NCBI RefSeq assembly: GCF_001547525.1
Contig: NZ_CM003768.1
Span: forward strand, 1,922,001-1,986,000
Length of the DNA: 64,000 nucleotides
Source: Burkholderia anthina
Lineage (GTDB): Bacteria > Pseudomonadota > Gammaproteobacteria > Burkholderiales > Burkholderiaceae
Reading direction: 5' to 3'
Shown: one piece after another, positions 1-10,901 of the stretch
Layout: each line of letters opens with the position of its first letter
Numbering within the stretch: position 1 is the first letter of the stretch
Notes under the pieces: generated by a model
Seen by the model: the letters and a program-made list of their open reading frames with translations, nothing else
The model's database searches: none
What the model was told of the DNA's origin: nothing
Made by a program: the position numbers and the translations under genes

Positions 1-1157
1 TTGCGTTGTTCGAGCACGCGCACGACGGCCTCGGCCGCCTTCGCGGCCGTGTTCTGCCGCAGCGAAAGATGCATTTCGGTAAACACTTCGGTCAGCGTGC
101 GGCGGTTCGCGTCGTCGCGCAGCTGCGTGAGCGTCGCATCGGCGAGCGCCTCGGGCGTCGCGAAATGCTGCAGCAGTTCGGGCACGACGAAGCGCCCCGC
201 CAGGATGTTCGGCAGGCCGACATACGGCAGGTAGCCTTGCCGGCGCATGATCTGCCCGGTCAGCCAGGGCACCTTGTACGAGATCACCATCGGCTTTTTC
301 AGCAGCGCGGCTTCCAGCGTGACGGTGCCGCTCTTCACGAGGATCGCGTCGGCGGCCGTCATCGCGACCTGCGAACGGCCGTCGGTGATCGTCAACGCGA
401 GCTGCGGATGTGCGTCGACGAGCGGCTGCAGCAGTTCGCGCAGCGCGGGCGTCGCGGCCGGCATCACGAACCGCACGCCGGGCTCGCGCTGCTGCATCAG
501 CGCCATCGCCGCGAAGAACGTCGGGCCGATCAGCGCGATCTCCGAGCGCCGGCTGCCCGGCAGCACCGCGATCACGGGGCCGTCGGCCGGCAGGCCGAGC
601 GCAATGCGCGCGCCGTGCGTATCGGGTTCGAGCGGGATTTCATCGGCGAGCGGATGACCGACGTAGGTCGATGCGACGCCGGCCTTGTCGAGGATCGCCG
701 GTTCGAACGGGAACAGGCACAGCATGTGATCGACGGATTTCGCGATCTTCTTGATCCGGCCGCCGCGCCACGCCCAGATCGACGGGCACACGAAGTGGAT
801 CGACGGGATGCCCGCGTCGCGCGCGGCCTGTTCGACGTTGAAGTTGAAATCGGGCGCGTCCACACCGATGAACGCGTCCGGCCGCTCGGCGAGCAGTTGG
901 CGCTTCAGTTCGCCGCGAATCCGCAGGATCTCGGGAATCTGGCCCAGCGCCTCGACATAGCCGCGCACGGTCAGCTTGTCCATCTGCCAGTGCGAGTCGA
1001 AGCCCTGCGCGATCATGCGCGGCCCGCCGATCCCGTAATACTGGGCCGATTCGGGCAGCCGCTCGCGCAGCCCGCCGAGCAGCGAGGCCGCGAGCAGGTC
1101 GCCCGACGGTTCACCGGCCACCATCGCGAGCCGGAGCTGGTTGGTCGGAAGCGGCAT
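1..1157 (-). CDS. lpxB: Lipid-A-disaccharide synthase LpxB (3' end outside window)
   Basis: Glycosyltransferase that joins UDP-2,3-diacylglucosamine and lipid X into the lipid A disaccharide on the inner face of the cytoplasmic membrane. Translation from the ATG at 1157 gives [20 protein letters not shown], with the LpxB N-terminal nucleotide-sugar motif GEPSGD at about residues 15-20. The frame stays open for 385 codons to the window edge; the family is about 380-390 residues, so only a few C-terminal residues and the stop are missing. It starts 3 bases after the lpxA stop, so it is the next gene of the same operon. Identification is secure; the end is not visible. Confidence 0.95.
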   Translation of the reverse strand, partial: MPLPTNQLRLAMVAGEPSGDLLAASLLGGLRERLPESAQYYGIGGPRMIAQGFDSHWQMDKLTVRGYVEALGQIPEILRIRGELKRQLLAERPDAFIGVDAPDFNFNVEQAARDAGIPSIHFVCPSIWAWRGGRIKKIAKSVDHMLCLFPFEPAILDKAGVASTYVGHPLADEIPLEPDTHGARIALGLPADGPVIAVLPGSRRSEIALIGPTFFAAMALMQQREPGVRFVMPAATPALRELLQPLVDAHPQLALTITDGRSQVAMTAADAILVKSGTVTLEAALLKKPMVISYKVPWLTGQIMRRQGYLPYVGLPNILAGRFVVPELLQHFATPEALADATLTQLRDDANRRTLTEVFTEMHLSLRQNTAAKAAEAVVRVLEQR

Positions 1158-1160
1158 CGC

Positions 1161-1949
1161 TTAGCGGATGATGCCGCGTTGCGACGCGTCGATGAACTCG
1201 ACGAGCGCCTTCACCGGTGCATCGCCGTCGCCGCCCGCTTCCGCGAGCTCGCGCAGTTGCACCTTCGCTTCCTCGAGCGACAGGCTGTTCTTGTACAGCA
1301 CGCGGTACGCGCTGCGCAGCGCCGAGATCGCGTCGGCCGAGAAGCCGCGCCGGCGCAGCCCTTCGACGTTGATCCCGTGCGGCTCGGCCTTGTTGCCCGC
1401 CGCGATCACGAACGGCGGGATGTCCTGCACGAGCGCCGACGCGCCACCCAGCATCGAATGCGCGCCGATGCGCACGAACTGGTGCACGCCCGACATGCCG
1501 CCGATGATCGCGAAGTCGCCGATCTCGACGTGGCCGGCCATCTGCGCGTTGCTCGACAGGATCACGTTGTTGCCGACGCGGCAGTCGTGGCCGATGTGCA
1601 CGTAGGCCATGATCCAGTTGTCGTCGCCGAGCGTCGTCACGCCGACGTCCTGCACGGTGCCCGTGTGGATCGTCGTGAATTCGCGGATCGTGTTGCGGTT
1701 GCCGATCACGAGCTTCGTCGGCTCGTCCTTGTACTTCATGTCCTGCGGACGCCCGCCGACCGACGCGTAATGGCCGATGCGGTTGTCCTCGCCGAGCGTC
1801 GTATGGCCTTCGATCACGCTGTGCGAGCCGATCGTCGTGCGCGCGCCGATCGTGACGTGCGGGCCGACGATCGCGTACGGGCCGATCTCGACCGATTCGT
1901 CGATCTGCGCGCCCGGCTCGACGATCGCGGTAGGATGAATCCTGGTCAT
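1161..1949 (-). CDS. lpxA: UDP-N-acetylglucosamine acyltransferase LpxA
   Basis: Catalyses the first step of lipid A synthesis, transfer of a 3-hydroxyacyl chain from ACP to UDP-GlcNAc in the cytoplasm. The 262-residue protein matches the usual family length. It starts [14 protein letters not shown] and shows the left-handed beta-helix hexapeptide pattern (repeated [IV]G..[AVT]) over about residues 1-190, followed by a helical C-terminus. The catalytic-histidine region reads [12 protein letters not shown], near residue 125. It sits between fabZ and lpxB, the usual order, and all three draw on the same hydroxyacyl-ACP pool. Confidence 0.97.
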   Translation of the reverse strand: MTRIHPTAIVEPGAQIDESVEIGPYAIVGPHVTIGARTTIGSHSVIEGHTTLGEDNRIGHYASVGGRPQDMKYKDEPTKLVIGNRNTIREFTTIHTGTVQDVGVTTLGDDNWIMAYVHIGHDCRVGNNVILSSNAQMAGHVEIGDFAIIGGMSGVHQFVRIGAHSMLGGASALVQDIPPFVIAAGNKAEPHGINVEGLRRRGFSADAISALRSAYRVLYKNSLSLEEAKVQLRELAEAGGDGDAPVKALVEFIDASQRGIIR

Positions 1950-2016
1950 GCGCCGTTGCCTCTCGATATGATGTGTCGCGTTGCTCGCGTTATGTTGCCC
2001 ATGCGTGCCGCGTCGC

Positions 2017-2484
2017 TCAGGGCGCCGCGTCGGCCGTCTTGACCGTGCACATCAGCTCGGCTTCCGCCGCGACCTTGCCGTCGACTTCCGCCACCGCCTT
2101 GAACTTCCAGATGCCGCGAATGTAGCGCTCGAACGTCACGTTCAGGATCAGCTGGTCGCCCGGTTCGACCACGCGCTTGAAGCGCGCACCGTCGATTCCG
2201 ACGAAGTAGTACAGCGTGTTCTCCGGATCCTTCGGCTGCTCTTCCGCGAACGTCAGCAGCGCCGCGGCCTGTGCGAGCGCCTCGAGGATCAGCACGCCCG
2301 GCATCACCGGCCGCTTCGGGAAATGCCCCTGGAAGAACGGCTCGTTGATCGACACGTTCTTCAGCGCTTTGATCCCTTTGTGCGGTTCGAGTTCGAGCAC
2401 GCGGTCGACGAGCAGAATCGGGTAGCGATGCGGCAGCAGCGTGAGGATCTTGTGGATGTCGAGATTGATTTTTTCAGTGCTCAT
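2017..2484 (-). CDS. fabZ: 3-hydroxyacyl-ACP dehydratase FabZ
   Basis: Dehydrates 3-hydroxyacyl-ACP in fatty-acid elongation and competes with LpxA and LpxD for hydroxyacyl-ACP. The start [13 protein letters not shown] at 2484 is chosen over an in-frame upstream ATG at 2562 because the extra 26 residues are Arg/Ala-rich and unlike the family; the result is 155 residues, the normal size. The hot-dog fold catalytic His is in [14 protein letters not shown] (His19), and the acidic partner lies in the helix after [20 protein letters not shown]. It lies between lpxD and lpxA. A 129-base gap separates it from lpxD, wider than other gaps in this operon. Confidence 0.95.
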
Positions 2485-2613
2485 GATGGTTCGTCTCACG
2501 CAGAGGCTGCGCGGTGGTGATGCAAAGGCTGAAGCGGGCCGCCGCGCGGCCCAGTCTGGCAAACCGGGCCGGTTGCGCTGGCCGTGCCCGGTTCGTGATC
2601 TCGCATGATGGGC

Positions 2614-3693
2614 TCAGGCGTGGGTGCCGCCCTGGGCGGCGAGCGCGGCTTCGAGCGCCTTGATGCGCTCGCGCAGCTTGTCGAGGTTGCGCACGAGCGC
2701 GGCGCTCTTGTTCCACTCGCCGTGGTCGACGGCCGGGAACGCGCTGGTATAGATGCCGGCCTTCGGCAGCGACTTCGATACGCCCGACTTCGCGGTGATG
2801 ATGACATAGTCGCCGAGCGTCACGTGGCCGGCGATCCCGGCCGCGCCGCCGATCATGCAATGGCGGCCGATCGTCGTGCTGCCCGCGATGCCGGCGCTGC
2901 CGGCGATCACCGTGTACGCGCCGATCCGGCAGTTGTGGCCGATCTGGACCTGGTTGTCGATCTTCACGCATTCCTCGATGACGGTATCCGCCATCGCACC
3001 GCGGTCGATCGTCGTGTTCGCGCCGATTTCGACGTCCGGGCCGATCGTCACGCCGCCGACCTGCGGAATCTTGACCCAGCTGCCGGTGCGCGCGTCGCCG
3101 TCGCCGACGAAATCCGGCGCGAAGCCGAAACCGTCGGAACCGATCACGGCGCCCGCATGGACGATCGCGCGCGGGCCGATCTTGCAGCCGTGGTACACCG
3201 ATGCGTTCGGATAGAAGTGCGAGCCGGCGCCGATCGTCGTGCCGCGGCCGACGAATACGTTCGCGTCGAGCTGCACGCCGTCTTCGATCACCGCGCCGGC
3301 CTCGACCGTCACGTGCGGGCCGATCACCGCGGTCGCGGCGACCTTCGCGGCCGGATCGATCGTCGCGCTCGGATGCACGCCGGCCGCGCGCGGCGGCGTA
3401 GCGAGATCGATGAACATCTGCGCGACGCGCGCGAAGTACGCGTACGGATTCGGCGTCACGATGAAGTTGCGACCCTTCGCGGCCGCGCCCAGCTTTTCCA
3501 GATCCTTCGGCGCGATCAGCACCGCGCCGGCGCGGGTCGTTTCGACCTGCGACAGGTACTTCGGGTTCGCGAGGAACGCGAGCTGCTGAGGGCCTGCCTG
3601 GTCGAGCGGCGCGAGGCCGCCGACCGTGCACTGTGCGTCGCCGGCGATCTCGCCGCCGAACCGCTTTACGAGTGCCTCGAGCGTCAATGCCAT
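2614..3693 (-). CDS. lpxD: UDP-3-O-(3-hydroxyacyl)glucosamine N-acyltransferase LpxD
   Basis: Adds the N-linked hydroxyacyl chain to UDP-3-O-acylglucosamine, the third committed lipid A step. The protein has 359 residues, beginning [19 protein letters not shown], a typical LpxD uridine-binding N-terminal domain (to about residue 100). A long hexapeptide-repeat beta-helix follows, then a C-terminal helix ([16 protein letters not shown]). The catalytic His is expected in [15 protein letters not shown]. It begins 16 bases after the skp stop, which links outer-membrane protein chaperoning and lipid A synthesis in one transcript. Confidence 0.97.
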   Translation of the reverse strand: MALTLEALVKRFGGEIAGDAQCTVGGLAPLDQAGPQQLAFLANPKYLSQVETTRAGAVLIAPKDLEKLGAAAKGRNFIVTPNPYAYFARVAQMFIDLATPPRAAGVHPSATIDPAAKVAATAVIGPHVTVEAGAVIEDGVQLDANVFVGRGTTIGAGSHFYPNASVYHGCKIGPRAIVHAGAVIGSDGFGFAPDFVGDGDARTGSWVKIPQVGGVTIGPDVEIGANTTIDRGAMADTVIEECVKIDNQVQIGHNCRIGAYTVIAGSAGIAGSTTIGRHCMIGGAAGIAGHVTLGDYVIITAKSGVSKSLPKAGIYTSAFPAVDHGEWNKSAALVRNLDKLRERIKALEAALAAQGGTHA

Positions 3694-3709
3694 TCGTCGT
3701 CTGCTCCGT

Positions 3710-4237
3710 TCAGTTCGTCGAGCCGGACGCGAGCGCCTTGAGCACCTTGTCGGTGATGTCGATGCGCGGGCTGACGTACACGGCTTCCTGCACGATCAGG
3801 TCGTAATTCTGCTGTTCGGCGATCTGCTTGATGACCTTGTTCGCCTTCTCGAGCACGGCCGCCAGTTCCTCGTTGCGACGCTGGTTCAGGTCTTCGCGGA
3901 ACTCGCGCTGCTTGCGCTGGAAGTCGGTGTCGAGCTGCGCCAGATCGCGCTGCTTCTGCGCGCGATCGGCCGCCGACAGCGACGTGCCGTTCTTGTCGAG
4001 CGAATCGGACATCGACTTCAGACGGGCCGCCAGGTCCTGCAGATCCTTGTCACGCTTCGCGAACTCGGCTTCGAGCTTCGTCTGCGCCGCCTTCGCGGGC
4101 ACCGACTCGCGCAGGATCCGATCCGAATTGACCGCCGCGATGCGGGCGACGTCCTGTGCGTGCACCGTTGCCGCGCCCAGGGCCAGCGCAACGGTCAGCG
4201 CGCACATCACTCGTTTCGAAAACTTACCGGTTAGCAA
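3710..4237 (-). CDS. skp: Periplasmic chaperone Skp/OmpH
   Basis: Periplasmic holdase that carries unfolded outer-membrane proteins to the BAM complex. The 175-residue product has an N-terminal signal peptide (basic [10 protein letters not shown], then a hydrophobic stretch ending near TVHAQD, probable cleavage after Ala27). The mature part starts [12 protein letters not shown] and continues as the long charged helical hairpin (about residues 50-135) typical of Skp tentacles. It is just downstream of bamA, with a 34-base gap, the conserved order in proteobacteria. Confidence 0.95.
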   Translation of the reverse strand: MLTGKFSKRVMCALTVALALGAATVHAQDVARIAAVNSDRILRESVPAKAAQTKLEAEFAKRDKDLQDLAARLKSMSDSLDKNGTSLSAADRAQKQRDLAQLDTDFQRKQREFREDLNQRRNEELAAVLEKANKVIKQIAEQQNYDLIVQEAVYVSPRIDITDKVLKALASGSTN

Positions 4238-4271
4238 AATTACCCTCTCGTTGCTGTTGTCATGCGTTCGG

Positions 4272-6581
4272 TCAGAACGCCGTCCCGATCTGGAACTGGA
4301 ATTTCTGGTACTGGTCGCCTTCGTGCTTCTGCAGCGGGAAGCCGAGGCTCAGCTTCAGCGGGCCGATCGGCGAGATCCACGCGAGACCCACACCGTAGCC
4401 GTAGCGCAGGCCGTTGGCGCCCGTACTGGTGCCGCCCGGCGCATTGCCCCACACGTTACCGCCGTCGAGGAACGTGAACACGCGCAGCGTACGGTCGTAA
4501 CCCGTGCCCGGCAGCGGGAACGTCAGCTCGATGTTGCCGACCAGCATCTTCGAACCGCCGATCGGATCGTTCGTCTTCGTGTCGCGCGGGCCCAGCGAGC
4601 TCGGCTCGTAGCCCCGCACGGAGCCGATACCGCCCGCGTAGTAGTTCTTGAAGATCGGGTACGGGTTGCCGATACCGTTACCGTAGCCGCCTTGCAGGTT
4701 CAGGCCCAGGATGAAGCCGCGCGAGAACGAATAGTAGTACTGCGCCTGCAGGTCGGCCTTGTAGTACTGGATCTTGCCGACCGGCACGCCGTACTCCATG
4801 TTCGCCTGCGTGAAGTAGCCGCGGCTCGGAATCAGCGCGCTGTCACGCGCGTCGCGCGACCATGCCACCGTCAGCGGCACCGTGTTCGACACGCGGCCGA
4901 ACTCGTTCACGTAATCCTGGTAGCTCTGCGGCGTGTTCGAATCGACGTCGAGGCGGTTCTGTTCGAAGCCCGCGCCGAAGTAGACGGTATCGACTTCCGA
5001 GAACGGAATGCCGAACTTCAGGTTGCCGCCCGCGCTGATGATCCGGAAGCTCGAGCTCGTCGAATAGTAGAGCGGCTGGTACGTGCGGTAGTACACGTCG
5101 GTGATCCGCTTGATGCCGTCGACCGTGAAGTACGGGTCGACCTGCGTGACGGTCAGCGTGCGGTAGCTCTTCGCGGTGTTGACGTTCACCGACAGGCTCG
5201 TGCCCGAACCGAACACGTTGTCCTGCGACACGCCGGCCGACAGCACGACCTTGTCCGTCGACGAGAAGCCGGCGCCCAGCGTGATCGCGCCGGTCGGTTT
5301 TTCGTCGACCTTCACGTTCACGTCGACCTGGTCGTTCGTGCCTTCGACCGGCACCGTCGTCACGTCGACGTTGGTGAAGTAGCCGAGGCGGTTCACGCGG
5401 TCCTTCGACAGCGCGAGGCGGTTCGAGTCGAACCACGAGCTTTCGAGCTGGCGCATTTCGCGGCGCACCACTTCGTCGCGCGTACGCGTGTTGCCGACCA
5501 CGTTGATGCGGCGCACGTACACGCGGCGGCTCGGATCGACGACGAGGTTCAGGTTCACCTTGTGGTTCGCCTGGTCGATGTCCGGCTGCGCGTTGACGGT
5601 CGCGAATGCGTAGCCGTATTCGCCGAGCTTGTCGACGATCGACTTGGTGGTCTGCTGCAGCTTTTCGGCCGAGAAGCGGTCGCCCGGCTTGATCTTGATC
5701 AGCTTGTTGAGTTCGGCCTCGCGATCGAGCAGGTTGCCCGACAGCTTGATGCCCGACACCGTGTACGGCTCGCCTTCGTGCAGCGTGACCGTCAGGTACA
5801 TGTCCTTCTTGTCCGGCGAGATCGATACCTGGGTCGACTCGATGTTGAACTCGAGGTAGCCGCGGTTCAGGTAGTACGAGCGCACGGCCTCGAGGTCGCC
5901 CGTGAGCTTTTCCTTCGAGTACAGGTCGTTCTTCGTGTACCAGGAGAACCAGTTCGGCGTCGACAGCTGCATCTCGTCGCGCAGCGTGCTCGTGCTGAAC
6001 GCCTTGTTGCCGATGAAGTTGATCTGGCGGATCTTCGCGCTCGGGCCTTCGGCCACCGCGAACAGGATCGACACGCGGTTCGCGTCGACCGGCGTGATCG
6101 TCGTCTTGACTTCGGCCGCATAGAAGCCGCGCGTCAGGTACTGGCGCTTGAGTTCCTGCTCCGCCTTGTCGACGAGCGCCTTGTCGTAGTAGCGGCCGTC
6201 GGCGAGGCCGACCGCACGCAGCGCCTTCGTCAGGTTGTCCTTGTCGAATTCCTTCGTGCCGGTGAAGTCGATCGACGCGATGGCCGGCCGCTCCTGCACC
6301 TGCACGATCACGACGTTGCCTTGCGTGGCGACGCGCACGTCGTTGAAAAAGCCCGTCGCGTACAACGCGCGGATTGCTTCGGATGCCTTGTCGTCCGTGA
6401 AGGTATCGCCCTGCTTGATCGGCAGATAGGCGAACACCGAACCCGCTTCGACGCGCTGCAGCCCCTCGATCTTGATGTCTTGCACCACGAACGGTGCCGC
6501 TGCATGCGCCGCGAGGCCGTGCGCGGCGAGCGCGGCCGCTGCAACTGTCTTAGGTACAAAGCGATGAGGTTTGAACAACAT
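4272..6581 (-). CDS. bamA: Outer-membrane protein assembly factor BamA
   Basis: Essential outer-membrane insertase. The 769-residue protein has a signal peptide ending near HGLAAHAAAP, then FVVQDIKIEGLQRVEAGSVF, the start of the first of five POTRA domains (about residues 25-430). A 16-strand beta-barrel follows, containing the conserved VRGYE loop-6 motif (VRGYEPSSLG) and ending in the aromatic C-terminal signature FQIGTAF. It lies between rseP and skp, so the protease that senses outer-membrane stress, the insertase and its chaperone are adjacent. Confidence 0.98.
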   Translation of the reverse strand: MLFKPHRFVPKTVAAAALAAHGLAAHAAAPFVVQDIKIEGLQRVEAGSVFAYLPIKQGDTFTDDKASEAIRALYATGFFNDVRVATQGNVVIVQVQERPAIASIDFTGTKEFDKDNLTKALRAVGLADGRYYDKALVDKAEQELKRQYLTRGFYAAEVKTTITPVDANRVSILFAVAEGPSAKIRQINFIGNKAFSTSTLRDEMQLSTPNWFSWYTKNDLYSKEKLTGDLEAVRSYYLNRGYLEFNIESTQVSISPDKKDMYLTVTLHEGEPYTVSGIKLSGNLLDREAELNKLIKIKPGDRFSAEKLQQTTKSIVDKLGEYGYAFATVNAQPDIDQANHKVNLNLVVDPSRRVYVRRINVVGNTRTRDEVVRREMRQLESSWFDSNRLALSKDRVNRLGYFTNVDVTTVPVEGTNDQVDVNVKVDEKPTGAITLGAGFSSTDKVVLSAGVSQDNVFGSGTSLSVNVNTAKSYRTLTVTQVDPYFTVDGIKRITDVYYRTYQPLYYSTSSSFRIISAGGNLKFGIPFSEVDTVYFGAGFEQNRLDVDSNTPQSYQDYVNEFGRVSNTVPLTVAWSRDARDSALIPSRGYFTQANMEYGVPVGKIQYYKADLQAQYYYSFSRGFILGLNLQGGYGNGIGNPYPIFKNYYAGGIGSVRGYEPSSLGPRDTKTNDPIGGSKMLVGNIELTFPLPGTGYDRTLRVFTFLDGGNVWGNAPGGTSTGANGLRYGYGVGLAWISPIGPLKLSLGFPLQKHEGDQYQKFQFQIGTAF

Positions 6582-6642
6582 GCATCCCCAATATTTAGCT
6601 GCATCAAATCGGGCGGCTGGCCAGCGGCCGCCGCCTGACGCT

Positions 6643-8031
6643 TCAGAAATGGATTAACCGAGCCAGATCGTTGAACAGCGCGATCGCCGACAACGCGACG
6701 ATGCAGATCAACCCGGCTCTTTGCAGAATCAGCTGCCAGCGCTCCGATACGGCTTTCCCGGTCGCGGCTTCAACCGCATAATATAACAGATGCCCCCCGT
6801 CCAAAACGGGAATCGGCAACAAGTTCAGGACGCCAAGGCTAATGCTGACAAGGGCGAGGAACGACAGGAACGCCGACGGACCGAGCCGTGCGCTCTTGCC
6901 CGCGTAGTCGGCGATCGTCACCGGGCCCGACAGGTTCTTCAACGACGCGTTGCCCGTGATCATCCGCCCGAACATCTTCAGCGAATACACGGAAATGTCC
7001 CACGTGCGGTGCGCGCCGAGCCGCAGGCTCTCGATCGGCCCGTAGCGCACGTCCACCGACGGCGCGTGCATCGACAGCGCCGCGCCGATGCGGCCGACCT
7101 GCTGCCCCGATTCGTCGTCGCGCTGCATCTGCGGCACGATCGACACCGTCCGCGCGGCGCCGTTGCGTTCGATCTGCAGCGCGAGCGGCTCGCCCGCATG
7201 GTGCTTCACCGTATCGATGAAGCGCGACGCGCCGCCGATCGGCTTGCCGTCGAGCGCGACCAGCTTGTCGCCGGCTTTCAGGCCCGCCTGCTCCGCCGCG
7301 CTGCCCGGCTGCACCGACGCGACCGACAACGTGCCGCCGCCGGCCTCGAAGCCCAGATGGGCCATGAAGTCGTCGTCGAGCTGGCTGTCGGGCACGTTGC
7401 GCAGGTCGACGCGGAAATCGAACGTCGCATTGCCGTCGCGCGCGCCGAGCACGACCGCGCGATGGTCGAGCGCGGCCGACAGCAGCTTCCAGCGCAGGTC
7501 CGACCACGATCGCACCGGCTCCGACTCGCCGCCCTGCGCGTCGCCCACGCGCACGTCGCGGATCGACACGACCGTCTCGCCGCCGTCGAAGCCCGCGCGA
7601 GCCGCCACCGTGCCGGCGGCCGGCGGCGCGACGATCGCGGTCGGCTCGGTCACGCCGGTGGCGAATATGGCGGAGAACAGCACGATTGCCAGCAGGAAGT
7701 TCGCAATCGGTCCGGCCGCGACGATCGCGATGCGCTTGTAGACCGACTGGCGGTTGAATGCCTGCCCGAGTTCCTCGGGCGGAATGCCGCCCGGGCCTGG
7801 ATCGCGCTCGTCGAGCATCTTCACGTAGCCGCCGAGCGGCAGCGCGGACAGCGTCCACTCGGTGCCCGTCCTGCGGCTGACCCAGCGCGCGACGGGCTGG
7901 CCGAAGCCGATCGAGAAACGCAGCACCTTCACGCCGCACCAGCGCGCGACGCGATAGTGTCCATACTCATGCACGACGACCAGCACCCCGATCGCCACCG
8001 CAAACGCGACCAGTTCGACCAGTACGTTCAT
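6643..8031 (-). CDS. rseP: Site-2 intramembrane zinc metalloprotease RseP
   Basis: Cleaves the anti-sigma-E factor RseA within the membrane and clears signal-peptide remnants. The start ATG at 8031 (MNVLVELVAFAVAIGV) gives 462 residues; an in-frame extension further upstream overlaps dxr and is not family-like. The zinc site HEYGH is at residues 21-25 inside the first membrane segment. PDZ sequence occupies the middle (GSAAEQAGLKAGDKLVALDG), and the second metal motif NLLPIPVLDGGH is near the C-terminus with the last membrane segment. The gene starts 11 bases after dxr. Confidence 0.96.
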   Translation of the reverse strand: MNVLVELVAFAVAIGVLVVVHEYGHYRVARWCGVKVLRFSIGFGQPVARWVSRRTGTEWTLSALPLGGYVKMLDERDPGPGGIPPEELGQAFNRQSVYKRIAIVAAGPIANFLLAIVLFSAIFATGVTEPTAIVAPPAAGTVAARAGFDGGETVVSIRDVRVGDAQGGESEPVRSWSDLRWKLLSAALDHRAVVLGARDGNATFDFRVDLRNVPDSQLDDDFMAHLGFEAGGGTLSVASVQPGSAAEQAGLKAGDKLVALDGKPIGGASRFIDTVKHHAGEPLALQIERNGAARTVSIVPQMQRDDESGQQVGRIGAALSMHAPSVDVRYGPIESLRLGAHRTWDISVYSLKMFGRMITGNASLKNLSGPVTIADYAGKSARLGPSAFLSFLALVSISLGVLNLLPIPVLDGGHLLYYAVEAATGKAVSERWQLILQRAGLICIVALSAIALFNDLARLIHF

Positions 8032-8042
8032 GAGCACTCCAT

Positions 8043-9239
8043 TCAGACCGCACGCTCCACGCGTGGCGCAGGCGCTTTCGCAATGATCGCGGCGGCGAGG
8101 CGGCGAGCCTCGGCATCCGCCGCGAGGACGTCGTCGAGCCCGTCGGGCGCGCGGTTCGGCAGCGTGTTGAGCACGGCGTCGACCGTCGCCGCGATCGCCA
8201 TGAAGCCGATCCGGCGCTCGAGAAATGCTTCGACCGCCACTTCGTTCGCCGCGTTCAATGCGGCGCTCGCGATACCGCCTTCCTCGAGCGCCTTCAGCGC
8301 GAGCGCGAGGCACGGGAAGCGCGCGTAGTCGGGCTTCTCGAACGACAACTGGGCGATCTGCGCGAGGTCGAGCTGATCGACGCCCGCGTCGACGCGCTCG
8401 GGAAACGCGAGCGCGTGCGCGATCGGCGTGCGCATGTCGGGGTTGCCGAGCTGCGCGAGCACCGAGCCGTCGCGATACGACACGAGCGAATGGATCACGC
8501 TCTGCGGATGGATCAGCACGTCGATCCGGTCGCCCGGCAGCCCGAAGATCCAGTGCGCCTCGATCACCTCGAGGCCCTTGTTCATCATCGTCGCGGAATC
8601 GACCGAGATCTTGCGGCCCATCACCCAGTTCGGGTGCCTGCACGCCTCGTCCGGCGTCACGTCGACGAGCGTGGCCGGCTCGCGCGTGCGGAACGGGCCG
8701 CCCGACGCGGTCAGGATGATCTTCGAGATCCCGCCGTGCTCGGCCGCGTCGCGCGGCATGCACTGGAAGATCGCGTTGTGTTCGCTGTCGACCGGCAGCA
8801 GGATCGCGCCATGGTCGCGCACGGCGTCCATGAAGATCGCGCCCGACATCACGAGCGCTTCCTTGTTCGCGAGCAGGATCCGCTTGCCGGCGCGTGCGGC
8901 CGCCAGGCTCGGCGCAAGGCCGGCCGCGCCGACGATCGCGGCGACCACCGTGTCGCAGCCGTCGCTCTTCGACACGTCGACGAGCGCCTGCGGCCCGTGC
9001 AGCACGACCGTCTTGCTGCCCGCCGCGCGCAGTTTCGCGTCGACGTGCGCGGCCGTCGCGGCATCGCCGACCACCGCCACTTCAGGCGCGAAGCGCAGAC
9101 ACTGCTCGACGAGCTTGTCGCCGTTGCGGTGCGCGGTCAGCGCGTAGACCGAGAAGCGCTCGGGATGGCGCGCGACCACGTCGAGCGTGCTGTCTCCGAT
9201 CGAGCCCGTGGAACCGAGCAATGTCAGGCGTTTTTGCAT
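8043..9239 (-). CDS. dxr: 1-deoxy-D-xylulose 5-phosphate reductoisomerase
   Basis: Converts DXP to 2-C-methyl-D-erythritol 4-phosphate with NADPH, the committed step of the MEP isoprenoid pathway, which feeds the UppS enzyme encoded two genes upstream. The protein has 398 residues, starting [18 protein letters not shown] with the NADPH-binding GSTGSIG motif at residues 9-15. It has [12 protein letters not shown] near residue 125 and the metal/substrate signature [12 protein letters not shown] near residue 150. The gap to cdsA is only 15 bases. Confidence 0.97.
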   Translation of the reverse strand: MQKRLTLLGSTGSIGDSTLDVVARHPERFSVYALTAHRNGDKLVEQCLRFAPEVAVVGDAATAAHVDAKLRAAGSKTVVLHGPQALVDVSKSDGCDTVVAAIVGAAGLAPSLAAARAGKRILLANKEALVMSGAIFMDAVRDHGAILLPVDSEHNAIFQCMPRDAAEHGGISKIILTASGGPFRTREPATLVDVTPDEACRHPNWVMGRKISVDSATMMNKGLEVIEAHWIFGLPGDRIDVLIHPQSVIHSLVSYRDGSVLAQLGNPDMRTPIAHALAFPERVDAGVDQLDLAQIAQLSFEKPDYARFPCLALALKALEEGGIASAALNAANEVAVEAFLERRIGFMAIAATVDAVLNTLPNRAPDGLDDVLAADAEARRLAAAIIAKAPAPRVERAV

Positions 9240-9254
9240 AACAGAAATAATGGT

Positions 9255-10076
9255 TTAACCAAGCAGCAGCATCGCGAGCGGCAGCACCGGCAGCAGCGCG
9301 TCGACCCGATCGAGCACGCCGCCGTGGCCCGGCAGCAGTCCGCTCGAATCCTTCACGCCCGCCTGCCGCTTCAGCAGCGACTCGAACAGGTCGCCAATCA
9401 CGCTGTATGCAACCAGCAGCGTCAGTGCGGCCCACGCGCCGGGCATTCCGTAGCGCGCGGCGAGCGCGGAAAACAGGGTCGGTTCGAAAGCGTGTACGGC
9501 CATCGCGACGCCGGCGACGACCATCACCGCGAACCAGCCGCCGATCGCGCCTTCCCAGCTCTTGCCGGGGCTGATCGTGATGGCCAGTTTACGCTTTCCG
9601 AAGGCCTTGCCGGCGAAGTATGCGCCGATATCGGCCAGCCAGACGACCAGAAGCAGCGACAGCACGAACGGCACGCCCTGCGCGCGGGCTGCCACGAGCG
9701 CGTGCCAGCAGGCGGCGAACACGACGAGGCCGGCGGCCAGCAGGAACGGTCGCCACACGCCGCCCGCGAGTTCGGGCTTGCGCCGCAGCGCGAACGGGCC
9801 GACCAGCAGCCAGAACACGCCAGCCGCCATGAAAAGGGGACGGGACGAAGCCGCGTCGACGCCGAGCGGCGCGGTGGCCGCGAGCGCGAGCGCCGCGACG
9901 AGCGCATAGACGACCGGCGCGGCGCCGCCGAGCTTCAGCAGGCGCGCCCACTCCCACGCGGCGAACACCAGCACGACGCCGATCAGCGCGCCGAACCCGG
10001 CGAGCGGCGCGAACAGCGTCACCGGCAGCAGCACGGCCAGCATCACGATCGCCGTGATCACACGGGTTTTCAGCAT
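9255..10076 (-). CDS. cdsA: Phosphatidate cytidylyltransferase CdsA
   Basis: Integral membrane enzyme making CDP-diacylglycerol, the precursor of all membrane phospholipids. The protein is 273 residues with about eight hydrophobic helices. Near the C-terminus it has the family signature [20 protein letters not shown] (about residues 238-257), including the metal-binding KD...D residues. Its ATG overlaps the uppS stop by 7 bases, which suggests translational coupling of undecaprenyl and phospholipid precursor synthesis. Confidence 0.96.
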   Translation of the reverse strand: MLKTRVITAIVMLAVLLPVTLFAPLAGFGALIGVVLVFAAWEWARLLKLGGAAPVVYALVAALALAATAPLGVDAASSRPLFMAAGVFWLLVGPFALRRKPELAGGVWRPFLLAAGLVVFAACWHALVAARAQGVPFVLSLLLVVWLADIGAYFAGKAFGKRKLAITISPGKSWEGAIGGWFAVMVVAGVAMAVHAFEPTLFSALAARYGMPGAWAALTLLVAYSVIGDLFESLLKRQAGVKDSSGLLPGHGGVLDRVDALLPVLPLAMLLLG

Positions 10077-10852
10077 GAAAGGGAGTCGGCGTTCTGCGAT
10101 TGCGGTTCGAGCTGCGCACTCGTGCGCCCGAAACGGCGCTCGCGCTCGGTATACGACGCCATCGCGTCGGCCAGTGCCGCGCCGTCGAAATCCGGCCAGT
10201 ACTTGTCAGTGAAATAGAATTCGGCGTACGCGAGCTGCCACAGCAGGAAGTTGCTGACGCGCTGCTCGCCGCCCGTGCGGATGAAGAGATCGGGCTCCGG
10301 CGCGTAGGCCATCGCCAGGTGCGGCGCGAAAGCGTCCTCGGTCACTTCGATCTCGCGACCTTCGCGCACGGCCTGCTCGACGAGCTTCTTCGTCGCCTGC
10401 AGGATGTCCCACCGGCCGCCGTAGTTGGCCGCGATGGTGAGCGTCAGACGGGTATTGCGCGCCGTCTTGGTTTCGGCGCGGCGAATCAGTTCACGGATGC
10501 GCGGCTCGAAACGGTCGAGATCGCCGACGACACGCAGACGGATGCCGTTCGCATGCAGCTTGCCCACCTCGCGCTCGAGCGCGGTGATGAACAGCCGCAT
10601 CAGGAACGACACTTCGTCGTTCGGCCGGCGCCAGTTTTCCGAACTGAACGCGAACAGCGTCAGGTATTCGACGCCGGCGCGCGCGCAGCCTTCGACCACC
10701 GCCCGCACGGCATCGACGCCGCGGGTGTGCCCCGCGACGCGCGGCAAGCGGCGTTCGGTCGCCCAACGGCCATTGCCGTCCATGATGATCGCGATGTGAC
10801 GCGGCACGACGCCGACGTCAGGCACGCGAACGGTAGAGCTGGTATAGGTCAT
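10070..10852 (-). CDS. uppS: Undecaprenyl (isoprenyl) diphosphate synthase
   Basis: cis-Prenyltransferase that extends farnesyl-PP with isopentenyl-PP to the C55 carrier lipid for peptidoglycan and O-antigen. The 260-residue protein carries [13 protein letters not shown] (catalytic Asp near residue 25), the [14 protein letters not shown] motif and the C-terminal signature [20 protein letters not shown]. It starts 49 bases after frr and overlaps cdsA at its end. An N-terminal extension of about 17 residues before the catalytic motif is common in beta-proteobacteria. Confidence 0.96.
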   Translation of the reverse strand: MTYTSSTVRVPDVGVVPRHIAIIMDGNGRWATERRLPRVAGHTRGVDAVRAVVEGCARAGVEYLTLFAFSSENWRRPNDEVSFLMRLFITALEREVGKLHANGIRLRVVGDLDRFEPRIRELIRRAETKTARNTRLTLTIAANYGGRWDILQATKKLVEQAVREGREIEVTEDAFAPHLAMAYAPEPDLFIRTGGEQRVSNFLLWQLAYAEFYFTDKYWPDFDGAALADAMASYTERERRFGRTSAQLEPQSQNADSLSC

Positions 10853-10901
10853 GGCCGTTGAGACAGTAATGCGGGAAGAAGGCGGCGCGCGAGGACGGTC
10901 G

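Noticed and set aside
6-2042. Very long open frames antisense to the lipid A genes (here 678 codons; others at 3828-6638, 25016-28006)
   Set aside because: They mirror real genes on the other strand; high third-position GC keeps antisense frames open. The translations are Arg/Asp/Ala-rich with no domain, and every one is explained by the recognised gene.
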